Assembly (NCBI RefSeq): GCF_004118855.1
Contig: NZ_PDKF01000005.1
Span: 62,001 to 126,000 of the forward strand
DNA from: Arcobacter sp. CECT 8983
GTDB lineage: Bacteria; Campylobacterota; Campylobacteria; Campylobacterales; Arcobacteraceae
Direction: 5' to 3'
DNA: 64,000 nt
Shown here: positions 36,305-45,297 of the stretch, piece after piece
How positions within the stretch are numbered: the stretch's first letter is position 1
Layout of the letters: every line of letters starts with the position of its first letter
Program-made: the position numbers and the translations under genes
Notes under the pieces: model-generated
Seen by the model: the letters and a program-made list of their open reading frames with translations, nothing else
Databases searched by the model: none
What the model was told of the DNA's origin: nothing

Positions 36305-38617
36305 ATGTTCAATAATATTAATATAAAAACAAAAATCATAATGATTTCTGTTGTTGGTTTGTTAATAATGTCAACAATACTTGGTTTTATTTCTGTAAAT
36401 GAAGCAAAAGATGCTTTAATGCAAAAAAGTCATGATAGCTTGACTTTTTCAAGAGATAATAAGCTTCAGCAGATTCAGAAATTTTTTAAAAGAGCTTCTA
36501 ATGATATAAAAGTTTTATCAAAAAGTAAAAATGTCGATCAATTAGCATATGAGTTAAAAAGTCTTTATTATCAAATTAATATCAAAAAAGATGACAAATT
36601 CCCTATTGATGATTCTATGTTTATTGATACAATTTCTTCATCTGAAAGATTTTTCAAAAACTACATCAAAGGATATAATTATGAAGATATATATTTAATT
36701 GATGCAAAAAAAGGTCATGTATATTATAGCGTTACTAAAAAATCTGACTTTGGTGAAAACCTTAAAAGTGGTAAATTAAAAGATAGTGCTTTAGCCTTAG
36801 TTTGGAAGAATACTATTGAAAATAAAAGTATAACTTTTATTGATATGAAAACTTATGCTCCAAGTGACAACAAACCTACAATGTTTTTAGGAATTCCAAT
36901 ATATGAAGATGGTTACGAAGATGGAACAATGCTATCAGTTTTAGTTATTCAAATAAAGACTGAAGATATAAATAAAATCATGCAATCAAGACAAGGGTAT
37001 GGTACTTCTCAAGAAGATTATTTAGTTGGAGCTGACTATCTTATGAGAAGTGATAGTTTTCTTAATCCAAAAACCCACAATGTAAAAGCATCTTTTTTAA
37101 ATCCTAATTCTAATAATAAAAAAACTAAAGCTGTTAAAAATGCTTTTTCAGATTTATCAAAAACTGAGGTTATAGATAAAAAGCTCGTATCTTATACAAC
37201 AGTAAAAATATCAAAAAATATAAAGTGGGCTATAATTTCTGAAATAGATGAATCTGAAGTTTTAGAAACCCCTACTTTATTAAAGAATAAAATTGCAATT
37301 ATCTCTTTTGTACTATTATTATTTATTTCTTTTATTATTTATGTGTTTATCAACAAAGGAATTATTGCTCCATTAAATGCTTTTCAAAATGGATTATTAC
37401 AGTTTTTTAAATATTTAAACAGAGAAAATTTGGAAATACAGCTATTAAATGAAAAAAGTAATGATGAAATAGGAAAGATGTCCAAAGTTGTTAATGAAAA
37501 CATTAAAAATGTTAATCAAAAAATGAAAGAAGATAGAGAAGTAATAGAAGAAACAATTACAGTACTAAAAGAGTTTGAAAGAGGAGACTTAAATCAAAGA
37601 GTAACCTTAACAACACAAAACCCAGAGTTAAAAGAACTAACAAAGCTTTTAAACAATATGGCTAAAAACTTAAGTTTTAATATTGATAATATATTAGATG
37701 TATTAGATGAATACACAAACTACAATTATTTAGACAAAGTTGACACAAAAGGGATAAAAGAGCATTTATTAAGACTTGCAAATGGAATAAACTCTGTAAG
37801 AGATTCTATTACAGAAACTTTAATTGAAAATGAACAAAATGGAACTACTTTAGACAAAAGTAGCAATATATTAATTGAAAATGTATCAATTTTAAATACT
37901 AACGCCAATCAGTCAGCTGTAGCATTAGAAGAAACAGCTGCTGCAATAAATGAGATAAGAAGTAATATTTCAAATAGTACAGAAAATATTATTCAAATGT
38001 CACTAAATGCAAAAGAATTAACTTCTTCAGTAAAAGAAGGTGAAAAATTAGCTAGTAAAACTACAGTAGCAATGAGTGAGATAAATGAACAAGTTAGTGA
38101 AATTACTAATGCAATAGGAATTATTGATCAAATTGCATTTCAAACAAATATCTTATCATTAAATGCTGCAGTAGAAGCAGCAACAGCAGGTGAAGCAGGA
38201 AAAGGTTTTGCAGTGGTTGCACAAGAAGTAAGAAATCTTGCAAGTAGAAGTGCAACAGCTGCCAATGAAATAAAAATAATAGTAGAAAATGCAACACAAA
38301 AAGCAAATGAAGGAAAACAAATTGCTTCAAAAATGATAGATGGTTATAGTGGATTAAATGAAAATATTGAAAGAACATTGTCTCTTATTTCAAGTGTTGA
38401 AACTGCAAGCAAAGAACAAAATCTTGGTATTGAGCAAATTGACAATGCAATAAATTCTTTAGATGAACAAACCCAACAAAATGCTGCTATTTCAAATAAA
38501 ACAAATGAAATTGCTATTGAAACAGATAGTATTGCAAAAAAGATTGTTTCAACAGTTGCTAAAAAAAAGTTTCATGATAAAAATGATTTAAAAGAAGAGC
38601 TTGAAATTAAAAATTAA
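36305..38617 (+). CDS. methyl-accepting chemotaxis protein with Cache sensor domain
   Basis: The 770-residue chemoreceptor has a membrane helix at about 9-30, a large periplasmic Cache-type sensor (about 35-325) and a second helix at about 329-350. HAMP segments and a signalling domain follow. The kinase-contact tip (around residue 605) reads [20 protein letters not shown]. It would report an extracellular ligand to CheA/CheW; the ligand is unknown. It is the first gene after the island and looks like core genome. Confidence 0.95.
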   Translation: MFNNINIKTKIIMISVVGLLIMSTILGFISVNEAKDALMQKSHDSLTFSRDNKLQQIQKFFKRASNDIKVLSKSKNVDQLAYELKSLYYQINIKKDDKFPIDDSMFIDTISSSERFFKNYIKGYNYEDIYLIDAKKGHVYYSVTKKSDFGENLKSGKLKDSALALVWKNTIENKSITFIDMKTYAPSDNKPTMFLGIPIYEDGYEDGTMLSVLVIQIKTEDINKIMQSRQGYGTSQEDYLVGADYLMRSDSFLNPKTHNVKASFLNPNSNNKKTKAVKNAFSDLSKTEVIDKKLVSYTTVKISKNIKWAIISEIDESEVLETPTLLKNKIAIISFVLLLFISFIIYVFINKGIIAPLNAFQNGLLQFFKYLNRENLEIQLLNEKSNDEIGKMSKVVNENIKNVNQKMKEDREVIEETITVLKEFERGDLNQRVTLTTQNPELKELTKLLNNMAKNLSFNIDNILDVLDEYTNYNYLDKVDTKGIKEHLLRLANGINSVRDSITETLIENEQNGTTLDKSSNILIENVSILNTNANQSAVALEETAAAINEIRSNISNSTENIIQMSLNAKELTSSVKEGEKLASKTTVAMSEINEQVSEITNAIGIIDQIAFQTNILSLNAAVEAATAGEAGKGFAVVAQEVRNLASRSATAANEIKIIVENATQKANEGKQIASKMIDGYSGLNENIERTLSLISSVETASKEQNLGIEQIDNAINSLDEQTQQNAAISNKTNEIAIETDSIAKKIVSTVAKKKFHDKNDLKEELEIKN

Positions 38618-38697
38618 ATAATAACTATATAAAGTCATTTCACTATATCTTCACAAAATTTTGATAAAATAAAAAAAATAAAAAAGAAAGATATATT

Positions 38698-39258
38698 ATG
38701 AATAAAAAAATATTTTTAAATTCACTTGCAATATTAGCAATACTTAATTTCACAGCTTGCTCTTCTAAAAAAGAGGCTTACACTCCTAAAAAATTAGAAG
38801 TTGAATGTACTATTCAAGGAGAAAAAGCTCCTGCTTGGGTTTGTGGTTCATATGAAGAAGAAAATAGATTTGTAGCAGTTGGTTCAGCACCGTATTCAAA
38901 GCTAGGTCATAATTTTACTAGAAATGAAGCCGTTTTAAATGCAAAAACAAATCTTGTAAATAAAATAAAAGCTACTTTACAAACAAACGCAGATTCATAT
39001 ATGAGATCAGCAGGACTAAAAGAGCAAGAAGAAGTTGAAAAAGTTGTAACTACAGTTACTAAACAAACTTCAAATATGACACTTTCGGATTCTAAACAAA
39101 TAAGTTATTGGCAAAGTTCAAAAGATAATTCTATTTTTGTATTAGTAGCAGTTGATAAAGAAAGCGTAAATAGTTATGTTGCAAATAGTTTTAAAAAAGC
39201 AATTGACAATGAGATTCAAATAAGAAACTCAGAAGATGCTTTAAATAATATTCAATAA
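38698..39258 (+). CDS. LPP20-family lipoprotein
   Basis: The 186-residue protein has a lipoprotein signal with lipobox NFTAC. The mature part resembles Helicobacter LPP20: APAWVCGSYEEENRFVAVGSAP, then an Ala/Asn-rich helical region. It is probably an outer-membrane lipoprotein. It lies 2 bases before the CsgG-like gene in a three-gene lipoprotein operon. Confidence 0.8.
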   Translation: MNKKIFLNSLAILAILNFTACSSKKEAYTPKKLEVECTIQGEKAPAWVCGSYEEENRFVAVGSAPYSKLGHNFTRNEAVLNAKTNLVNKIKATLQTNADSYMRSAGLKEQEEVEKVVTTVTKQTSNMTLSDSKQISYWQSSKDNSIFVLVAVDKESVNSYVANSFKKAIDNEIQIRNSEDALNNIQ

Positions 39259-39260
39259 AA

Positions 39261-40256
39261 ATGAAAAATATATTTATACTTATTTTTATCAGTATTTTTT
39301 TTATAGGTTGTGCACAAAAAGTAAATGTGAAAATGATTGAACCTGCAAATATTCAAAGAGCAGCGGATGTAAAAAAAATTGCAGTACTTAGATTCAAAAA
39401 TGATTCAATTGGATTTGCAAGTAAACTTGAAACTCAATTATCTAAAAAAAATGTTTTAGGTTCACAATATTTTACAGTTATGAATAGAGAAGAAATTGAT
39501 AAAATTATTGATGAACAAAAATTACAATATTCTGGATTAGTAGATGAAAAAACTGCTGTAAAAGTTGGTAAATTAATTGGAGTAGAAGGTATTATTTCAG
39601 GAACAGTTGCTGATTCAAGTATGAATAGAAACTATTACAGAACCTTAAGAAGTAAATGTATTGATAAAGAGTGTAAAAGAAGTAGAACGTATTATGTTTC
39701 TTGTACAAGAACAAACTACAACTTAAGTGTAAATATAAAACTTACAGATGTACAGTTTGGAGATATTATTTATGCTGATTCAATTTCTCAAGATAGAACT
39801 TACTCAAACTGCGTTGATAGATTTAATAATATTCCTACAAAAGGATATATTATGGATAAGTTATCAGATACAATTGTTCAAAGATTTATCTCAAAGATTT
39901 CTCCAAACAAAAGATATGTAAGTATTGAATTACTAGACAGTCCAGAAATAGATTATACTGATGAACAAGAAAAATTACTTGAATATTCCCTGCAATACAT
40001 TAAAAATGGAAGATTAGATAAAGCAGAAGAACTCTTAAGTAACTTACTTACAAGTACAAAAGACAAATGTTTTGTTGCTGCTTATAATTTAGGTGTAGTA
40101 AAAGAAGCTCAAGGAGAATACTCCTTAGCCAAACAATTATATGAGCAAGCAGATGATTTAGTTCTTGAACCAAATGAAGCTATAGACAAAGCTATTTTAA
40201 GAATAAAAGAACAAATCACAAACAATAAAATAGTTAAAGAGCAAGTGCAAAATTAG
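39261..40256 (+). CDS. CsgG-like lipoprotein with C-terminal TPR
   Basis: The 331-residue protein has a lipobox FFIGC and a CsgG/FlgO-type domain: VKKIAVLRFKND, FTVMNREEIDKIIDEQKLQ, then KLIGVEGIISGTV. A C-terminal TPR-like segment reads KAEELLSNLL and AAYNLGVVKEAQGEYSLAKQLYEQA. CsgG-type lipoproteins form outer-membrane channels or accessory rings. With LPP20 proteins on both sides it may form an envelope or flagellar-base assembly like the FlgO/FlgP/FlgT group (inference). Confidence 0.8.
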   Translation: MKNIFILIFISIFFIGCAQKVNVKMIEPANIQRAADVKKIAVLRFKNDSIGFASKLETQLSKKNVLGSQYFTVMNREEIDKIIDEQKLQYSGLVDEKTAVKVGKLIGVEGIISGTVADSSMNRNYYRTLRSKCIDKECKRSRTYYVSCTRTNYNLSVNIKLTDVQFGDIIYADSISQDRTYSNCVDRFNNIPTKGYIMDKLSDTIVQRFISKISPNKRYVSIELLDSPEIDYTDEQEKLLEYSLQYIKNGRLDKAEELLSNLLTSTKDKCFVAAYNLGVVKEAQGEYSLAKQLYEQADDLVLEPNEAIDKAILRIKEQITNNKIVKEQVQN

Positions 40257-41207
40257 ATGAAAAAAAACTTTTTATTTATTATATTTGCATCATTTCTTTT
40301 TATTGCTTGTTCTTCTAAAGAAAAAATAGAGTTAAAAACAAATAATAAACTTCCTTCTTGGTATGTTAAACCTTCTGCAAATAATTCATTGTACCTTTAT
40401 GCAGTAGCAGAAGGTGAGAATTTAGATGAAGCTATAAAATCAGCACTAATATCTATCTCATCTAAACTCTCTTTATCAATAAAAAGTAACTCTACACTTG
40501 AAAAAAAATCTATCTTCAAATATAGAGAATATATTTCAAAAGAGTATATTGAAAATATTAATAGTTCAACACAAGAATTAATTTTTCAAGATTATAAGGT
40601 TAAGAATATTTATAATGACTACAAAAATGTCTTTGTAGAAGTAGAAATAAAAAAATCAAACTTAATTGAAACACTAAAAACACAGATAAAACAACTTATA
40701 AGTAACTACTACATAAAAAAGAGTTCTTTAGAAAACAAAGACCCCTACTCAAAATATCTTAACTACAAAAAAACAAACAAAAACTTAACAAAATATATAA
40801 ATAAAGTTCAAATTTTAAAAACTCTTGACTCTTCATATAAAGAGGAATCCTTTTATAAAATATTGAAAGAATCAAAAATAAAACAAGAAGAATTTAAAAA
40901 TAAAACAAGCTTTTATATTGTAAATGAAGGCTCTTACCCACTAATTTCATCAAAAATAAAATCTTTTCTAACAAAAGAAGGCTTTATATTTAAAAAGAAT
41001 GGAAACTACAAAATAAAAATTGATTCATTTTTGCAAACGAAAGATGCAAGAGGAATTTTTATTACTGAAAATAGTATTACTATAGATTTTATATATAAAA
41101 ATAGAACTATAAAATCTTACAGTTCTATTATAAAAGGTATTTCAAGTAATAGCATTAAAGATTCAGTAGATAAATCTTTTCAAAATTTTGATTACAATTT
41201 TAAATAA
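40257..41207 (+). CDS. LPP20-like lipoprotein, 316 aa
   Basis: A lipobox FIACSS ends the signal peptide. The mature N-terminal region (LPSWYVKPSANNSLYLYAVAEG, then a helical stretch) resembles the LPP20/FlgP fold. The rest is Lys-rich and unassigned. The gene directly abuts the CsgG-like gene, so the three lipoproteins are made together. Confidence 0.7.
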   Translation: MKKNFLFIIFASFLFIACSSKEKIELKTNNKLPSWYVKPSANNSLYLYAVAEGENLDEAIKSALISISSKLSLSIKSNSTLEKKSIFKYREYISKEYIENINSSTQELIFQDYKVKNIYNDYKNVFVEVEIKKSNLIETLKTQIKQLISNYYIKKSSLENKDPYSKYLNYKKTNKNLTKYINKVQILKTLDSSYKEESFYKILKESKIKQEEFKNKTSFYIVNEGSYPLISSKIKSFLTKEGFIFKKNGNYKIKIDSFLQTKDARGIFITENSITIDFIYKNRTIKSYSSIIKGISSNSIKDSVDKSFQNFDYNFK

Positions 41208-41336
41208 TTATTTCTTTTTTATTAGATTTTTATCATTTTTTCTACTTCTTAAATGCTAAACTAACCTAAATATAAACTGTTTAAGAGTATTTTAAAGTGA
41301 AAAAACATATATTACATTTAGTGTGTAGGAGTAAAA

Positions 41337-42239
41337 TTGATTATGAAAATTAAAAAGTTAATTGATTCATTAAATTTAATATATTACGAATATGACCCAA
41401 AAACAAATATTATCAAACCTGACCATAAATACTGCAACCAACACACCCAAAGAGAATTCACAAAAATCACATTCTATTTATCAAAAAAACACATTCAATT
41501 TGATGTTTTACCTGATAAAGCTATTATTGTAAATGGAAAAAACTCAATTATGTCAAGAATAAAAAGAGCCTACAATTCAATTTCAGAAGATATTAAAAAT
41601 AGTAGAAAAAATATCTTTGTACTTAGCAATAAAAAAGTAAAATGGGCTAAAAATATTCCATTATTTGAAATTAAATTTATTAAAAAAGATATAGATTTAG
41701 AAAAATACGATGCCTTAGTTTTTACTTCTAAAAATGCAATTGAGTCTATAAACTCTTTTAACAAATCATGGAAAAAGATTCCTGCTTATGTTATCTCACC
41801 ACAAAGTGCAAAACTTGTAAGAAGCCTAAATGGTAGATTAGAATTTATTGGAAAAGAAAAACATGGAGATAAGTTTGCCGAAGAGATTGCCCAAGATTTA
41901 AAGGATAAAAAAGTTTTATACTTAAGAGGAGAAAAAACCATTTCAAATTTAGTTGATATTTTAAGAGAAAAAGGTATTAACTGTGATGAAGAATCAATTT
42001 ATGAAAATAATTTTAAAAAAATTGATAAAAAAATAAATATCCCAAAAGGTTCTAAGATAATTTTTTCTTCTCCTTCAACTATTGAATACTTTTTCAAAAA
42101 CTTTGAATGGGATAGTAGTTTTTATGCTATTTCTATTGGACAAACTACTGCAAAACATTTTCCAAAAGACATAAAACCACTTATTGCAGATGATACTTCA
42201 ATAGAAGCTTGTGTGCAAAAAGCTATTGAAGTTGAATAA
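41337..42239 (+). CDS. hemD: uroporphyrinogen-III synthase with N-terminal extension
   Basis: Residues about 90-300 follow the two-lobed HemD fold (VFTSKNAIESINSF, PAYVISPQSAKLVR, KVLYLRGEKTISNLVDILREKG, IIFSSPSTIEYFF). HemD closes the tetrapyrrole ring toward heme. Residues 1-85 are extra: a compact alpha/beta segment with a Cys/His pair (YCNQHTQ) not needed by HemD. The start is TTG at 41337 (AGGAG five bases upstream) or ATG at 41343. The extension may be a fused small domain of unknown role. Confidence 0.75.
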   Translation: MIMKIKKLIDSLNLIYYEYDPKTNIIKPDHKYCNQHTQREFTKITFYLSKKHIQFDVLPDKAIIVNGKNSIMSRIKRAYNSISEDIKNSRKNIFVLSNKKVKWAKNIPLFEIKFIKKDIDLEKYDALVFTSKNAIESINSFNKSWKKIPAYVISPQSAKLVRSLNGRLEFIGKEKHGDKFAEEIAQDLKDKKVLYLRGEKTISNLVDILREKGINCDEESIYENNFKKIDKKINIPKGSKIIFSSPSTIEYFFKNFEWDSSFYAISIGQTTAKHFPKDIKPLIADDTSIEACVQKAIEVE

Positions 42240-43131
42240 TTCTATTCTTCAAGGTCACCTTTATATTCTACTAGCCACAATTTTAATTGGTGGTTCTTTT
42301 ATAGCTGTGGAAAATCTTGCAGGTCTTATTGACCCATTTTCACTTATCTTACTTAGATTCATAGTATCTGCTATCATATTAGCTCCTTTTGTTTTAACAA
42401 GTAAAAAAAATAGAGCTATGATAATACCAAGTTTAGGAAAAGGTGCCATACTAAGCTTCTTTTATGCAGGTTTCTTTGTTTTACAACTTGTTGCCTTAGA
42501 AACAACAACAGCTTTAAATACAGGTGCTTTATATACACTTATGCCTTTATTAACAGCACTTCTTAGTATTTTTTTCTTTAAAGACAAAATTAGTTTAAGG
42601 CAATATGCTATTTTCTTTTTAGCTGCTATAAGTACTTGTGGAGTTATTTTTAAAGGTAGTTTAGATTTACTTCTTTCTTTTTCTTTAAACAATGGTGACC
42701 TTGTATTTTTTTCAAGTATGTTTTTAATGGCTTTTTATTCAATTTTCTTAAAGATTCTTCAAAAAGATGAAAAACCTATTGTTATGGTGTTTTCTATTTT
42801 ACTTGGTGGTTCTTTTTGGATGGCTATTATTTTGTTAGTATTTGATATACCTTTAAACTGGCACTTAGTAAAAGGAGAATTTGCTATAAACATAGCTTAT
42901 TTAATAGTTATGACAACACTATTTACTCTATATTTATATCAAAAAGCAACTGTAGTTTTAAATCCTAAAATTATCATGTCATATACTTATATAAATCCTG
43001 CTGTGGTTGCTATTTTAGTCTCTATTTTAAAAGATGTTAATTTTGGGTTCAAGGTTTGGTTTTTTATTATAATCTCTTGCTTAGTAACGGTATTATTACA
43101 ATACATTCTTCATAAAGAGAAGAAAATCTAA
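42211..43131 (+). CDS. EamA/DMT-family permease
   Basis: The protein has ten predicted membrane helices in two EamA repeats (IGGSFIAVENLAGLIDPFSLILLRF near the N-terminus). These carry metabolites out of the cell or exchange them. The start is uncertain: GTG at 42211 overlaps hemD by 29 bases, and TTG at 42232 overlaps by 8 and is equally possible. Its end overlaps the convergent pgi by 4 bases. Confidence 0.85.
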   Translation: MCKKLLKLNNSILQGHLYILLATILIGGSFIAVENLAGLIDPFSLILLRFIVSAIILAPFVLTSKKNRAMIIPSLGKGAILSFFYAGFFVLQLVALETTTALNTGALYTLMPLLTALLSIFFFKDKISLRQYAIFFLAAISTCGVIFKGSLDLLLSFSLNNGDLVFFSSMFLMAFYSIFLKILQKDEKPIVMVFSILLGGSFWMAIILLVFDIPLNWHLVKGEFAINIAYLIVMTTLFTLYLYQKATVVLNPKIIMSYTYINPAVVAILVSILKDVNFGFKVWFFIIISCLVTVLLQYILHKEKKI

Positions 43132-44399
43132 GCTTGTTGCTTAAACTTTTTAACTAACTTTTGTTTTCCAAGTTCTACCCCTGGTTGATTGTATGCATTT
43201 ATCATAAGCATTTGACCAACACTTGAAGTTAGAAGTTCATAGTAAGCAATAAGTATTCCTATGTTTTTGGCTGTAATTCTATCTAAGACTATCATATCAG
43301 CTGGAATATTATTTTCTAAAATTGTCTCATAAGTGGCATTGCACTCTTCATTTAATAGTTCATTAAAAGAGTGCTTGTTTACATAGTCTGTTTCTTCTAA
43401 ATATTTTAATTTTATATCTGGAATTTTAGCTCTTTTTTTAAAGTCCTCTACTTTTATAACTGTTACTGTTTTATCTTTTGGACCTTGTAAAATAAGTTGT
43501 AAAAAAGAGTGTTGATCAACAGATCCTACAAGATGTACAGGTGTTAGCCCTACACTTTTTCCTAACATATCATGTTTTCCTAAAGATTCACCCCAAAGTT
43601 GAACATACCATTGATTAAAATAAGTAAATAAAGAGGAATAAGAAAACAAGACATTAATAGGATATTTTTTTGCAAGTTTTGAATAAAAGTAGGCTTTTTT
43701 AAGTATTTTTTTCTCTTTAAACTCAAAAAAAGAGTCAATCAAACCTTTTGCTCCATCTAAAAGTTCTTTTACATCAATTCCTAATAAAGCTAAAGGTACA
43801 ATTGCTACAGCAGAGAGTACAGAAAATCTTCCTCCTACATTTTTAGGAATATTAAACTGTTTTATTTCATAGTTAGTTGCAAGTTTAGATAAAGAGGAGT
43901 TTTTATCTGTAATAAAAGCAAATCTATTTGCATCTTTTTTTAGTGATAAATCAAACTTGTACTTCTCAATAATATACTTGAAAATAGAAGTTGTCTCAAT
44001 AGTAGTTCCAGATTTTGAGATAATTAAAAATAGACTAGTTTCTTTTTTAATTTCTCGCAGAGTTTCACCAATAATTATTGGGTCAACATTTTCTAGAAAA
44101 TGTAATTTTATTTTACTCTTAGTTTTAAATTTCAAAAGCTCATAGACTGCTTTAGTACCTAAACTAGAGCCACCAATTCCTACTACAACAATATTTTTAA
44201 TAGAATCCTTTTTTAAATAAGGATTCTCTTCTTGATAAGTTTTGACTTCTTTTATGGTTCTTAAACCATTTGTTGGAAGTTCATAGTACCCTACTTTTTT
44301 AGACTCTTTTTCTTTTTTTAAGGCTTCAAAACTATTTTTTAAAGTCTGCTTGCCTGTTTTAGAAATTTTCGGATAAAAATTTTGTTCAAAACTTACCAT
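43128..44399 (-). CDS. pgi: glucose-6-phosphate isomerase
   Basis: The 423-residue protein has VVGIGGSSLGTKAV and LIISKSGTTIETTS, the sugar-phosphate-binding signatures of Pgi, and a C-terminal motif VGQMLMINAYNQPGVE. It interconverts glucose-6-phosphate and fructose-6-phosphate. As the last gene of the operon it would supply hexose phosphate toward UDP-glucose. A perfect hairpin covers its ribosome-binding site. Confidence 0.95.
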   Translation of the reverse strand: MVSFEQNFYPKISKTGKQTLKNSFEALKKEKESKKVGYYELPTNGLRTIKEVKTYQEENPYLKKDSIKNIVVVGIGGSSLGTKAVYELLKFKTKSKIKLHFLENVDPIIIGETLREIKKETSLFLIISKSGTTIETTSIFKYIIEKYKFDLSLKKDANRFAFITDKNSSLSKLATNYEIKQFNIPKNVGGRFSVLSAVAIVPLALLGIDVKELLDGAKGLIDSFFEFKEKKILKKAYFYSKLAKKYPINVLFSYSSLFTYFNQWYVQLWGESLGKHDMLGKSVGLTPVHLVGSVDQHSFLQLILQGPKDKTVTVIKVEDFKKRAKIPDIKLKYLEETDYVNKHSFNELLNEECNATYETILENNIPADMIVLDRITAKNIGILIAYYELLTSSVGQMLMINAYNQPGVELGKQKLVKKFKQQA

Positions 44400-44405
44400 C
44401 TTTTT

Positions 44406-44435
44406 ACCTTTATTTATATTTTTGTAAATAAAGGT
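44406..44435 (-). promoter_or_regulatory. pgi: hairpin covering the pgi ribosome-binding site
   Basis: On the mRNA strand, ACCTTTATTTA is followed by an eight-base loop and TAAATAAAGGT, a perfect 11-bp stem. The AAAGG of the 3' arm is the Shine-Dalgarno of pgi, seven bases before its ATG. Translation would need the stem to open. Confidence 0.5.
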
Positions 44436-44448
44436 TTTGAGAGTTAAA

Positions 44449-45282
44449 CTATTTTTTCTTTTTCTCTAAATCATAAAAATAGTTAGTAGCCTCAACAAAA
44501 CCATCTACACTACCACAATCAAATCTTTTTCCTTTGAATTTGTATGCCATTACCATGCCATTTTTAGCTTGTGTACAAAGTGCATCAGTAATTTGTAATT
44601 CACCATTTTTCCCAGGCTTTGTATTTTTAATAATATCAAAGATATCTGGAGTTAAAACATATCTTCCAATAACAGCTAGATTTGAAGGAGCTTTATCATT
44701 ATCTGGTTTTTCAACCATATTTGAAACCATAAATACACCATCTTCTATCTCATTTCCTTCGATAACTCCATACTTATGAACCTCATCTTGAGGAACTTCC
44801 ATACAAGCTACAATACAACACTTATATTTTTCATATAGTTTTACCATTTGAGCTAATATTCCATCACCATCTGGATTTACACATAGGTCATCTGCTAAGA
44901 TTACTGCAAAAGGATCTTGTTCACTTAAAAGTGCTTTCCCTTTATAGATTGCATCACCTAAACCTTTCATCTCATTTTGTCTTGTGTATGTAAAAGTACA
45001 CTTATCAATAATATGTCTGATATCAGCAAGCATCTTCTCTTTTGATGAACCTTGAATTTGATGTTCTAACTCATAAGAAATATCAAAGTGATCTGTAATA
45101 GCTCTTTTTCCACGTCCAGTAATAATAGCCATAACATCACATCCAGCATCCATAGCCTCTTCTACACCATATTGAATTAAGGGTTTAGTCAAAATTGGTA
45201 ACATCTCTTTTGGCATTGCTTTTGTTGCTGGTAAAAACCTAGTTCCATATCCTGCTGCTGGAAATAAACACTTCTTTATCAC
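44449..45282 (-). CDS. galU: UTP-glucose-1-phosphate uridylyltransferase
   Basis: The 277-residue nucleotidyltransferase has the opening loop FPAAGYGTRFLPATKAMPKE, the metal-binding region in ILADDLCVN and VEKPDNDKAPSNLAVIGRYV. It makes UDP-glucose from UTP and glucose-1-phosphate, supplying the sugar donor for the synthase two genes upstream in the operon. Confidence 0.96.
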   Translation of the reverse strand: MIKKCLFPAAGYGTRFLPATKAMPKEMLPILTKPLIQYGVEEAMDAGCDVMAIITGRGKRAITDHFDISYELEHQIQGSSKEKMLADIRHIIDKCTFTYTRQNEMKGLGDAIYKGKALLSEQDPFAVILADDLCVNPDGDGILAQMVKLYEKYKCCIVACMEVPQDEVHKYGVIEGNEIEDGVFMVSNMVEKPDNDKAPSNLAVIGRYVLTPDIFDIIKNTKPGKNGELQITDALCTQAKNGMVMAYKFKGKRFDCGSVDGFVEATNYFYDLEKKKK

Positions 45283-45297
45283 TTCTTTTTTCTCCTT

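Noticed and set aside
38121-38378. Leu/Phe-rich open frame opposite the chemoreceptor
   Set aside because: It is the antisense reading of the conserved signalling tip and has no ribosome-binding site.
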